13,775 nt of DNA from Parachlorella kessleri (lineage: Eukaryota > Chlorophyta > Trebouxiophyceae > Chlorellales > Chlorellaceae). Shown piece by piece: positions 1 to 8,961 of the stretch; positions within the stretch are counted from its first letter, which is position 1; every line of letters starts with the position of its first letter. The stretch lies in assembly GCA_001598975.1 (NCBI GenBank), contig BBXU01000174.1, forward strand, positions 1 through 13,775. The letters run 5' to 3'. The position numbers were made by a program, and so were the translations under genes. The notes under the pieces were generated by a model. The model was given only the letters and a program-made list of their open reading frames with translations. It had not been told where the DNA came from and did no database searches.

Positions 1-22
1 CCCCCCCCCGATACAAACACAC

Positions 23-2450
23 CTTGAGCGCTTGCTCAACCGGCACGCGGCAGCGGTCCAGCAGGTCTGAGCACAGCTGCTCAAACTTGGCGCGGGTGAG
101 GGAGGTGTCAATGTGCTTGGGCCCATCGGCGGTGGCGGTGATGAAGGGCAGCGAGATGTTGGTCTGGCTGGTGGAGGACAGCTCAATCTTCGCCTTCTCG
201 GCCGCCTCGGTCAGGCGCTGCAGCGGGCAAGGGGAAAACACACATGGGCCACAGTTAGAAACAGCACGTTTGAAAGTTTGGGGTGGTCTGTGCATCGGTG
301 GAGGGAAAGCATGGCAGGCCATGTAACCCGCATCAGACAAGTTGGCTTGATATGGCAACAGCTCAACATTCACTGTCCGCGGTACACATCCTTCCCCAGT
401 AACCTTCCTTGCTAGCTCATCACTCCCAGCGGCTGGCCCATACACCATCTCTCATCACTTTCTGTCCCAAAGCAGTAGGACTACTGCCTGCACAGCTGCC
501 TTTCCCCTCCACCAACCATTCACCAGGTGTAAACTGCCCACACCTAGCAGCTCAGCCCCACCAACACCACAGGCCCCACAGCAGAGCACGCCACGCCGTG
601 CCCACCTGCAGCGCCTGGCGGTCCTTGCGCAGCTCCATGCCCTCGCTCCTCTGGAAGTCGCCGGCCAGCCAGTCCACGATGCGCTTGTCAAAGTCGTCGC
701 CGCCCAGGTGGGTGTCGCCGGAGGTGGACAGCACCTCAAAAACGCCATCACCCACTTCCAGGACCGACACGTCAAAGGTGCCGCCGCCCAGGTCAAACAC
801 CAGGATGGTCTCGTTGGACTTCTTGTCCAGGCCGTAGGCCAGCGAGGCGGCGGTGGGCTCGTTGATGATGCGCAGCACCTCCAGGCCGCCGATCTTGCCG
901 GCATCCTGCAGCAGGCAGGGCAGGGCAGGGCGGGGAGCAATGTCGGTACGGCATGTCTTTGATACAGCATGTCCTTGAGACAGAGATAGATGCCTTGGGT
1001 GACACGTACGCCACCTCAAACATGCCATACATCCAGATCCTACCTCTACTTGCTGCGTTCCTGCATAAAATCCTACCCCCTGACTTGCTGCGTTCAGTCT
1101 GACTTGCTGCGTAAAAAAAACAACAGCTCTACAGCAGCATTCGCAGGAAAAACAGCAAGAAACGATCGGCCAGCCCACAGCCGCTTTGAAGACCCACCTT
1201 GGTTGCCTGGCGCTGCGAGTCGTTGAAGTATGCGGGCACGGTCACCACCGCCTTGGTCACAGAGTCACCCAGGAACTTGGCAGCATCATCGGCCAGCTTG
1301 CGCAGCACCACCGCGGAAATCTCCTCGGGGGCAAACTCCTTGCCAGCGTTGCCAGACACGATCTTGACATTGCCAGTGCCGTCGGAAACCACCTGGGACA
1401 AAGGAACACGTCCAAGGGAACTTTCAGGAATGGGCCGGCAAGTGAGCAACAAAAATTCATGTATCTCCATCATGCATGAAGTCACAATGCAAAGCAATGC
1501 CCGCACGTTAGCAGGCTCAGTAGACTCAAGCGGACTAAAACAACACCAACAAAAACACTAGTTGCAACCCCGCAAGCCACTGTACCCAAGCAACCAACCA
1601 GGAACCTTATGGCTGAAAGCAGTAAACAACCCTTAAGCTAAGCGCAGTAGCTACAAAAACGAAACAAAAGTAGCACAGGCCGCACAGCTCACAGTTGCCT
1701 CAGGCCCACACCCATCTGACCGCCCCTGGTTTGTTGGATAACCTTTCATCACGCTGTGCCCACCTTGTATGGGACCTGGGTGGACTCCTCCCTAACCTCC
1801 TCCATCTTGCGGCCAATGAAGCGCTTCACGGAGAAGAAGGTGTTCTCCGGGTTCACCACGGCCTGGCGCTTGGCAATCTGCACCCACCACCATGCCTTGC
1901 TTCAGCCACTGGCTGCAACTAGCCTTGTGGGTGTCACTGTCATAACCAGCACGGTGCACCAAGAGCAACAGGCACCCCACCAGAGTCCAGGCAGGCCAGG
2001 CAGGTCAGCCCCCTCTGGAACGTTCATCCTACAACAGCCTGCCTCCATTCCCAGCCCCACACCTGGCCAACCAGGCGATCTCCAGTCTTGGTGTAAGCCA
2101 CCACGGACGGTGTCGTGCGGCCGCCCTCAGCGTTAGGGATGATCGTGGGCTTGCCACCCTCCATCGCGGCCACAGCCGAGTTGGTGGTCCCCAGGTCGAT
2201 GCCCACCACCTGCATCCGCCATAGTTGCCACGTTTAGAGGGTTATAACCTTGGAACCTCTCAGAAGAACAAGCGCAGAGCCCTCTCCGCACCTTCTCTGC
2301 CCTCACAGCCATGGCATGCCTGCGGGCGGTGGGGGCAGCCCTGAAGGCGCACCGGCGAGCCAGGGGGGTTCCCTTAACTAGCTGCCTGCTGCATTTGAGG
2401 CTCCTGGACCCCTTGAAAGAGGTGCCGAGCGACTGTGTCTGAGTCTGCAT
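23..2450 (-). CDS. HSP70B: Chloroplast-type HSP70 chaperone (DnaK family), 5' six coding exons; 3' part lies outside the window
   Basis: ATP-driven plastid stromal chaperone that, with J-domain and GrpE partners, folds imported proteins and repairs damaged ones (family knowledge). Exons: 2450-2292, 2209-2063, 1877-1764, 1392-1198, 905-606, 217-23; they join to 370 residues with no stop. The last visible donor is at 22-21, and the gene runs off the left edge. Residues 1 to about 53 look like a transit peptide: rich in Ser, Arg and Ala, few acids, ending AMAVRAEK. The ATPase domain follows: [11 protein letters not shown] (phosphate-1, residue 56 on), [12 protein letters not shown] (194-205), DLGGGTFD (phosphate-2, 243-250) and [11 protein letters not shown] (268-278). 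[10 protein letters not shown] matches plastid and cyanobacterial DnaK. The substrate-binding domain is missing because the window ends; the family is about 680 residues. The in-frame GTG at 2468 is not used as start because ATG at 2450 begins the transit peptide. All five complete introns are phase 0 after AAG or CAG. Confidence 0.95.
918..935 (+). other. G-quadruplex-type motif at the 3' splice site of the HSP70B intron 1197-906
   Basis: Four G runs (918-920, 923-925, 928-930, 932-935) with loops CA, CA and C satisfy the usual quadruplex pattern on the plus strand, which is the template strand for HSP70B. On the coding strand the same bases form the C-rich tract in front of the acceptor at 908-906. 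Confidence 0.6.
1048..1112. repeat. Three copies of ACTTGCTGCGT in an HSP70B intron
   Basis: ACTTGCTGCGTTC occurs at 1048-1060 and 1083-1095, and ACTTGCTGCGT at 1102-1112. The first two copies are each preceded by ATCCTACC, so the basic unit is about 33-35 bp and the third is truncated. All lie within the intron between exons 4 and 5 (1197-906). Confidence 0.85.
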
Positions 2451-2520
2451 GCTGACAGGAATGATCACTACTCAAGGTTGCTAGACTAGCGATGGAATGG
2501 AAGTGGCTAAGGGACCTTGA

Positions 2521-2602
2521 TCTTATGTAGGCCCGCATGGCGCTACCCAATTCCAGCACCTTCGTCACCGCCAGGGCGCCAAACCTTTCCCTCGTTCCAG
2601 AA
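2521..2602 (-). promoter_or_regulatory. Candidate HSP70B promoter: two heat-shock-like elements and a TATA-like box
   Basis: Upstream of the HSP70B ATG (2450) the sequence holds TTCcaGCAccTTC at 2551-2563. This is a three-unit heat-shock element with one mismatch (GCA for GAA). A perfect two-unit TTCcaGAA lies at 2595-2602. Read on the minus strand, CTACATAAGA at 2530-2521 is TATA-like and sits about 20 bp downstream of the first element and about 70 bp before the ATG. The order element, TATA, leader, ATG is what a heat-inducible gene would show. Seen: the motifs. Inferred: function. Confidence 0.45.
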
Positions 2603-3010
2603 ACTGGTCTCACAGCTGGTAAAGAAATAATTGCAGCCACAAACTGAAGTGGTAAGTAGTCTTCCAATCAGATGGCCTCCGCGGTTCTTCGCTGGGATTC
2701 TCAGAGCAACATGGGAGGCTTGGCCAGCATGGTCAGTCCTGGCACTGCACTGCGGTTGTCCCTTTCTTGACTGCTGCCAGTCTCAAACATGCCAACTTGG
2801 TCTGTCGAACTTGGCTTATCAACCTACCTTGGCTTGGGGTGCGCCACCTGTCTGGATGCTTGCTCTGGTTTGCAGCAGAGGCTGGGTGGCCGAAACAACC
2901 AAGCTAATCGCTGCCCGAGTACTTGGCCAGCAGGGTCTGTTACAAGGTCACGCACATCCTATTCCAAAAATGAACGTAACGCAGGGTACACCCCGCACCC
3001 CTGACAAGGT

Positions 3011-3030
3011 GTAGGCTTTGCAAGGCCTAC
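3011..3030. repeat. Near-perfect 20-bp palindrome
   Basis: GTAGGC at 3011-3016 and GCCTAC at 3025-3030 are exact inverted arms. The central TTTGCAAG is itself inverted except for one base pair of positions, so 18 of 20 bases are self-complementary. It lies about 260 bp past the LysM stop codon and could be a 3' hairpin or a dimeric protein site. No function is shown. Confidence 0.5.
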
Positions 3031-3113
3031 TATCCACACTTGCTGGCCACTAAGCGAACCTAGCTGGGAGAAGAACAACTGCAAAGTGCTAGCAACCAAC
3101 TTAGCAGCACTGG

Positions 3114-3118
3114 TTACA
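3114..3118 (-). terminator. Putative poly(A) signal TGTAA of the LysM gene
   Basis: TTACA on the plus strand reads TGTAA on the minus strand, 171 nt past the stop codon at 3289. It is the first such pentamer downstream. TGTAA is the usual poly(A) signal of chlorophyte algae. Another copy at 2940-2944 could be a distal signal. A pentamer occurs easily by chance. Confidence 0.4.
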
Positions 3119-3288
3119 GGCGACCGGGCCATGATATCCTAATACCAAATGCAGGGCCCTGTTGGAGAAGATCACGAAGCGACTGAATATAAGCACCTAG
3201 CGACGAGCACAGGCGAAATGCATGCAATCATCTAAGCGGCCACCTCTCAAGTCAATCTTGCAAAGGGGTGAACCAACACTGAAGAAAT

Positions 3289-5850
3289 TCAGTCAGCTTT
3301 CGATCCTTCCTTCGGGCGAGAAAGCAGGTTGTAAGCTGACTGGACATTGGGTAGCCTGCGGCAAGGAAGGACCCATGTGCGGTGTGTCCAAACCCAAGCA
3401 AAACTGCCGTTGTAACAAGAGCCAGGGTCATAAAGGACGGGCACATCACTAACCACAGCACCTGGGAACCAGCACAGGAACAACGCGTGTCCGCAGCTCT
3501 GCAATCTCGCATACACAGGCCCCCCCCCAACTCTGCTTAAGCACCGCCACTTGACAGGCACATGAGTATGGTAATGCACGCCAAACCTATACTGAGACAT
3601 GTGCAGTACCTGGCCCCGCACCTGCTGCTGCCCGCCTCGCCTGCCCTCCCGTTGGTGCTGGAAGGCTGCCCCTGACCCGTCCCAATGACATCATCCGCGG
3701 CAGCCGCGATGCTCACCGGGGCTGAGCCAAGTCCCAGGGCTGGCTGGCTGGCCACCTTTTTCAAGCGGTCGAGCAGGCCCTCTTTCCGCCGCCCCGGCGG
3801 GCGCCGCACATCGTGCTGCTGCTGCTGCTGCTGTAGCTGCGGCCGCTGAGGCTGCATGCTGCGCTCCACTCGCTGCTGCACCTGTGTGGCCCAGGTGGCC
3901 AAGCGGCCTGCTGCGGGCTGCAGGTACGACATGACGCCACCTGCAGGGAAGTGCAGCATGCCAAGGGCTCCCCGCCAGCCTGCTTGTAGCCCCTCACGCA
4001 TGCAAACTGCTTACATGCTTCCAAGCTCATAGTCTACAAAAAAATAGTACTTCACAGGTAGTAATACATGTACAACAGAAGTCTACATGAAGCATCTCCA
4101 GCAGGCAGGTTCGCCCTGGCTTCCGACACTCACCTGGTCCCATCACAGCTCGTTCCCAACAGTTTTCAAGTGCAGTGCCTCGATTGCTCATGTAGACAAA
4201 GGAGCCACATCATTGGCGGACATCAGAGCGCCCTCTTGGCCTCGCCCAGCCTACCGCCCTCTCGTGGCACCCACCTGCCTCGCCTCCTGCCCCAGCTGCT
4301 GGCCCTGCTGTGGTTGTTGGGGGTGCAGCTGCTGCGCCCGGAGGGTCTCCAGGGTCGTCCTCATCTGCCTGCCGCCGCCGCCGTAACCGCTCCTCTGCGT
4401 AGGACGACGCTGCTCCAGATGTCGCATTGCGGGTCATGAGCTCTACCTCCCGGGAGCTCCGCCAGCCGTAATTGCTCCCTTGCTCGTCCTCTTCATCTGC
4501 AGCCAAGGCCACCGCAGCAAAGCTGACGTATGCAGCTCATTCTCTACATGCCAACTGCCACTGCAGAAACCCCCACCTGCCTCACTACACTGTTTTCACC
4601 AGCACGGCTCCGAGGCCAGCTTCAGTGCTGTTATTCAAGGCTACATGGTGCTAGTCTGTGCTCTTCTCCTGGTTGCTGCATGGACCAGTTGCGACTGTCA
4701 GGCTTGTCGGTTGAGCTTGACACGTCCATAACAACATACAATGCAGATCAGCACGCAGCCTGTCCGAGGACTGCTATGCAAGAGCCATTCCCCCACGCAC
4801 CAATGCTGCTTATCCGATCTCCCTCCGAAGGCCCAACACCTAACCAAGCGCAGCATGACCCTGCACCACAGGAGGCAGCTGCAATCTGGACAAGCCCTGC
4901 TTCTCCTTGCAAGTCCTAACTCTCCTTCAACGAGCTTGCTCGAGTCATTTTGCTTCCTCCCAAACCGTTACTTAGAGAGAAAAAGGCCCTACTTGAGTGA
5001 GCATCATACAGCTAGACGTCGTCCGGGCAGCTGGCCGTGTGGCGCAACGCACCTGAGGTTGACTTGGGGGACGCCCCTGGACTCGTGCTGTAGTAGCCAC
5101 GCAACTGGTCTATAGAAGTTTTTGGAGCTGCCAGGTTGTTGAACTTAGCATCTGCCACTCGTGGACAACGCTCCTTGGCGCGCAGCTTGCCATACTGCAT
5201 CACTATCATCCCGGCCCACGTCGAATACTCGGCCCTGCGACAGCAACCTCCTAGCCGCTCGCTCTGACGGTAATACTTGCGAGGGTAGGGAGTAACAGAC
5301 GGGAACCGGCGGCACGGCACACTTTGCTGTTTCATAGTTGCACCAGTCAGGGTTTAATCGACTGGCGCGCTTCCCAGACAGCATGTGAAGCTGGCGTAGC
5401 AACGCACCCGACCGGCAAGGGCTTTGTGGGTATGAGGAGTGTATCCCTGGCAAACATAGCTGAGTCTGAGAGCAGGCCGTTGGCCCGCTTGATGTCTGAA
5501 ACCTGCAACCAGGCATAGAGAAGGAGCGCTAGTACGCATTGCCAACTCTCCGGCCCAAGCAGGCAACGCTGCCAGCCCAAGGCTGAGCCTTACCGTGACG
5601 TGGTAACGTACGGCAAGCCCTGCCAGTGTATCCAGCTTGGACACCTGCAAAATTAGCACCTCCTCAAGCTCTGGGGGGCCACCAGATCACCAGCACAAAC
5701 GGCAGTAACGCAACTCCACCTGCCTACCTTGTGGCGGACGAACATGTCCTCCGGCACCGTGTCCTGAGCCGATAACTGTGCCCTGGGACTGGAGGCGGTG
5801 GTAGCTGTGCAGGTCGCATCGTCTTTCTCACTGTTGTTGGTGCTGCTCAT
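3289..5850 (-). CDS. LysM-domain protein of the plant soluble type, seven exons, 352 residues
   Basis: Exons: 5850-5728, 5644-5594, 5502-5408, 5234-5053, 4496-4275, 3940-3622, 3355-3289 (phases 0,0,2,1,1,2). The LysM domain is at residues 42 to about 88: DTLAGLAVRYHVTVSDIKR, then MFARDTLLIPTKPLP. LysM folds bind N-acetylglucosamine polymers or act as protein modules. Three further blocks recall plant LysM homologues: TSIDQLRGYY (129-138), LRRRRQADEDDP (188-199) and a short basic C terminus ending EGSKAD. There is no signal peptide or membrane anchor (the start is MSSTNNSEKDD), so an intracellular place is inferred. Residues 261-266 are polyglutamine. The start is the first ATG; the upstream in-frame TTG is ignored. 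The last exon is least sure: reading through the 3622 donor would give a different, mildly hydrophobic tail that stops at 3537. The gene is divergent from archease. Confidence 0.82.
3816..3833 (-). repeat. (CAG)6 microsatellite inside LysM exon 6
   Basis: Six CTG units on the plus strand read as six CAG codons on the minus strand and make the pure glutamine run at residues 261-266 of the LysM protein. A three-base unit keeps the reading frame if its length varies between strains. Confidence 0.9.
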
Positions 5851-6208
5851 ACTGAGGGTGAGACCCCAGGCCGCAACGCGGCGATCTAGAGCATATGCAG
5901 TCAACTCGGTTCACACACACACGCTAGCAATTCAGACAGTAAGTGGGCAAGTCAGGCTGCACCCCCTGAGCCAAGCCGAGCTGTAACAGCGAGGTGTCAA
6001 ACTCAGTTTATACTTGGCTTACTGCCGAGTCTGCCAATGCATTGCAATGCCGTGTCCAAGAGGGGGCAGTATGGCCGAGGAAGAAATGCCAAGTGAAATA
6101 TGGGGGTAAAATGAGGGTGGTCCTCATATTGCAGAGTGTGGCATCTAGCTTTCTAATGAGATGATTGATTTGTAAGGGTGGCTTTGTAGACTAGAGCCCA
6201 TCCCAATC
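5851..6208. promoter_or_regulatory. Divergent promoter region between the LysM and archease genes
   Basis: The two start codons (5850 minus, 6209 plus) are 358 bp apart and face away from each other. On the minus strand TATAAAC at 6012-6006 is TATA-like for the LysM gene, about 155 bp before its ATG. At 6035-6049 three pentamers run CAATG, CATTG, CAATG, giving two overlapping 10-bp perfect palindromes (6035-6044 and 6040-6049). A hairpin ATGAGG-gtggt-CCTCAT lies near 6112-6128. The archease ATG has A at -3 and G at +4, a good initiation context. Function is inferred from position only. Confidence 0.5.
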
Positions 6209-7633
6209 ATGGTGGACGAAGTCTCTCTTCCGCAGCGGCCGCCTAGGTCCAAAAGGAGACGTGGAGCAGAGACTGATCAACCAGCTGAGCAATCCGTGCT
6301 TGTGGGTGGGCAGCCGACAGCCGCCGAGGCCGAGCAAGGCCAGACGGCGCGTGGTGACTGGACCGCAGACGACGCCACACCAAGCGCTCCTCTTAGGCTG
6401 CAGGAGTATCGCTCAGCAGCTGTGCCGGGGTTCAACTTTGAGTGTGAGCACGACGCCCCAAAGTCGACACGACTGAATGGCGGCTGTTAGCCGCCGCCCA
6501 CCAACCCACACACGCTACCCACCTGTTCCAGGCCCTGGGGCCTTTTCCCTAATTGACTCCCTGCTACGGTCTCCCTGCATTGCAGACCTAGACCACACAG
6601 CAGACGTGCAGCTACACGCATGTGAGTGGGTCCGGGGCTCCTAGGGAAGATGCGCGCTACCTTTTCCTTGTGGAATCGCCCGACTTCTATGCCTCTGTTT
6701 TATGCTGTGCCAGATCCACCATCCTCACTATTTTCTGGCCATGTAGGGGGAAGAAACTTGCGAGAGGCTTTTGAGGGTGTGGCCCTCGCTATGTTCAACT
6801 ATATGACGCCCCTCAGCGGTATTGGTGTAGATGAGCACGATACCAAGTGAGGGCCCCGGTTCCTTCAATATTCAGAAGGAAGGTGCAAGCCTAACAGGGT
6901 GTGAGGGCCGGGGCAGCTGCACTTGATGGTGCGTGCCAGTGAAACTGCCCGCACCAGATGGCCCGTCAGGCACCAGCTAAGCCCCTGCTTGCGGTGTTGA
7001 CGTATGTGGGGTCGCGCTCCCTTATCCAAGACTGCCCTTGCTTCAGGTACTGGGCCCAGCACCCTTCCCCTGCCTCCCTCTCTCTCACAGGGCTAGTTGG
7101 CCGTCTCTGCAGGACTTACGAAGCCGATGGGCATGACCTACAGTCACTGCTATTCCAGTTCTTAGACGAGCTACTTTTCACCTTCTCGACCGAGTTCTTT
7201 GTGTGCAAAGAGCTGCACATCACGACTTTTGACCTGGAAGGCTTCAGGATAGTGGCTGAAGGGTGAGTGGGGTAACCATCAGCGCGCCCCGCTCAGTGGC
7301 TGTCACCATATCAGACCCCTGTAACGCTAAAAGAGTCGTGCACTCCCTGTGGTTTGGCGTTGCCTGGAACTGGGCCATAGGAGTTGATGTAGCATGCTCA
7401 CCCCGGTAAGGCAGTGAGACCCCCTTGCCCCTCTTCTTACACGCACCCATGGCTTCCTCCAACACACACCCAGAGATACATGAGAAGTGGGCTGCTGTTC
7501 GTGCAGGCGGGGCGAGAAGTTCAACCGCAGCCGTCATGCATGCGGGACAGAGGTGAAGGCCATCACCTATAGCGCCATGCAGATTAACGAGAAGGAGGGC
7601 GACGCCGAAGTGTTTGTCATTGTGGACATATGA
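6209..7633 (+). CDS. Archease, cofactor of RtcB-type tRNA ligase, five exons, 215 residues
   Basis: Archease drives multiple turnover of the RtcB ligase by helping its guanylylation during tRNA splicing (family knowledge). Exons: 6209-6443, 6586-6621, 6747-6846, 7113-7262, 7507-7633 (phases 1,1,2,2). Codons split by introns give the expected residues: T/AC makes the Tyr of EYLDHTADVQLHAW and T/GG its Trp. Family blocks in order: YLDHTADVQLHAWG (79 on), EAFEGVALAMFNYMTPL, HDLQSLLFQFLDE, GTEVKAITYSAMQ and the C terminus EVFVIVDI, with the terminal Asp that binds metal in the family. The core from residue 76 is full length. The first 75 residues are an extra tail with a basic patch, PRSKRRRG (residues 12-19), that could be a nuclear signal. 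No TGTAA was found shortly after the stop, so the 3' end is open. Related proteins are about 140 to 170 residues, so the tail is the oddity. Confidence 0.93.
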
Positions 7634-7902
7634 AGACTGCAATGAGGCCGCATGCTCTTCACACGGTTGCAGTTGCGTGTACGGTATGATGTCTGCATGT
7701 GTGACTTACGCCCAGGCAGGAGCGACTTCATTGTTGGGTTGTGGGCACGCTACGCTATTTAGCAGGTAGCCTGCAATAGGCGCTGGCGATGCATAGCAGA
7801 TGAGTGACGGTACATCACGCTTGAGACCATCCGTCTCGCTCCTCCAACAGCAAGCGCTTCAAAGAGATGGTATTGAAGGCCATGTCGTGACGGCGGTTCT
7901 CC

Positions 7903-8565
7903 ATGTGCTTTAAAGAAAACCAGCAGCCTGGATACCACATGCATCAGGTCCTGAGGTGGAAAGACGAGCAACACTACGCAAGAGATTGTGAACAGATTCC
8001 TGATGTTGGTGTTCAGTATGCACTAGGCAATCAGGTAAAAAGGACGAACTACAAATCAAATGGCAAGGGGCCAAAATCAGAAATGCCAGGTGTGGTGCCA
8101 AACAGGGAGAGGTCTCCTGGAGCGCCAATCGCGCAAGCGTGTCATGCAGAGAAAGAGTGGAGCAGCACACAAGCGCGCGGATCTGGGTATTCAAGCGCGC
8201 CGGGGCTTCCTGCTATGCACGGCCGAATGGAGGCAAATGAAACCAAGGGCGCAAATGAAAGTAAGCAGCAAGGGCAGCAGCCACAGAGCAAGCAAAGGGC
8301 ACAACAAAGCGTCAGCCTGCCGGCTGTACGCGCAGCGAAAATACCTGGAACAATTGGGGCAGTGAAAAAACTCCTCGCAAGTGTTCATTCAAGCTACAGC
8401 CCAATCACAGCAGATGTACAGCAAACAAGCAGCGGTGCAAGTCCTGGTTCCCAGTCGCACATCCAGCAAATGCGCACCGACGGTGGGCACCGAGTCCTGG
8501 ATCCTGAGCTGCTTACTCCTGACCTACACACTCCCGAGGCTCATGATCGCCTACACCTACCCTAG
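7903..8565 (+). CDS. Doubtful 220-codon open frame, hydrophilic and Gln/Ser-rich
   Basis: The frame opens at ATG 7903 and closes at TAG 8563-8565. It is longer than expected by chance at this base composition, but the product (MCFKENQQPG... ending RLHLP) has no motif I know. It is low in hydrophobic residues and has a Gln/Lys/Ser stretch around residues 115-135 (KQQGQQPQSKQRAQQ). Third positions are near half G/C and many codons end in A, unlike HSP70B or the gene to the right. It could be an unspliced lineage-specific gene, part of a long archease 3' UTR, or chance. It lies 269 bp past the archease stop on the same strand. I give it little weight as a real gene. Confidence 0.15.
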   Translation: MCFKENQQPGYHMHQVLRWKDEQHYARDCEQIPDVGVQYALGNQVKRTNYKSNGKGPKSEMPGVVPNRERSPGAPIAQACHAEKEWSSTQARGSGYSSAPGLPAMHGRMEANETKGANESKQQGQQPQSKQRAQQSVSLPAVRAAKIPGTIGAVKKLLASVHSSYSPITADVQQTSSGASPGSQSHIQQMRTDGGHRVLDPELLTPDLHTPEAHDRLHLP

Positions 8566-8920
8566 ACCACGTGGTGCAATACAGTAATGATGGAAAACTC
8601 AGAGCCAAAGACTTCTACCTACAAGGTCAAGTGCCTGCCAGGCTACAGTTGTTGTCATTTCCGAGCGACACAGCACTGACATAACGGTGTCAACCCTTCT
8701 GCACACGCACGCTCTCCCCTCAATGGCCCTCGCCGGCAAACACAGTCCCCCCACAAACACAAACGTCTAAAAAAACCACACCCTCAAACGCATCACGAAT
8801 ATTTCTGTCACCTGCCGCTCTCTCATCAACACAGTTCTCACTCAACCAAAAACAAAGTTATGTCTTCCAAGTGGGCTTCACCCACACAATGCCACACGGC
8901 GCCCGCCAGACGACCCATAA

Positions 8921-8961
8921 TTACACCTCGCGTCCGCCACAGTCCCCTGCCGCATCTTACA
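8921..8961 (-). terminator. Two putative TGTAA poly(A) signals for the 941-residue gene
   Basis: TTACA occurs at 8957-8961 and 8921-8925, reading TGTAA on the minus strand 92 and 128 nt after the stop codon at 9053. This spacing suits a short algal 3' UTR. Two copies so close together could give two cleavage sites. Confidence 0.5.

Larger units (their letters stand above)
2451..3288. other. Intergenic region: LysM gene 3' flank and HSP70B 5' flank
   Basis: No convincing gene. Open frames here (for example 2631-3014, plus) start and stop without splice context, have no recognisable protein content and do not match the G/C-rich third positions of HSP70B. The right part should hold the LysM gene 3' UTR, the left part the HSP70B promoter. 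A near-perfect 20-bp palindrome lies at 3011-3030. Confidence 0.6.

Noticed and set aside
455..970. 171-codon minus-strand frame overlapping HSP70B exon 5
   Set aside because: It is out of frame with the conserved ATPase block at 905-606; G/C-rich coding DNA opens shadow frames.
2631..3014. 127-codon plus-strand frame upstream of HSP70B
   Set aside because: No motif, no splice context, and it overlaps the HSP70B promoter; the Trp/Cys-rich content looks like random translation.
3537..3621. Read-through of LysM exon 6 into a mildly hydrophobic tail ending at 3537
   Set aside because: A good GTGCGG donor follows 3622, and splicing to 3355 keeps frame and gives a basic C terminus. The read-through is kept only as a lesser option.
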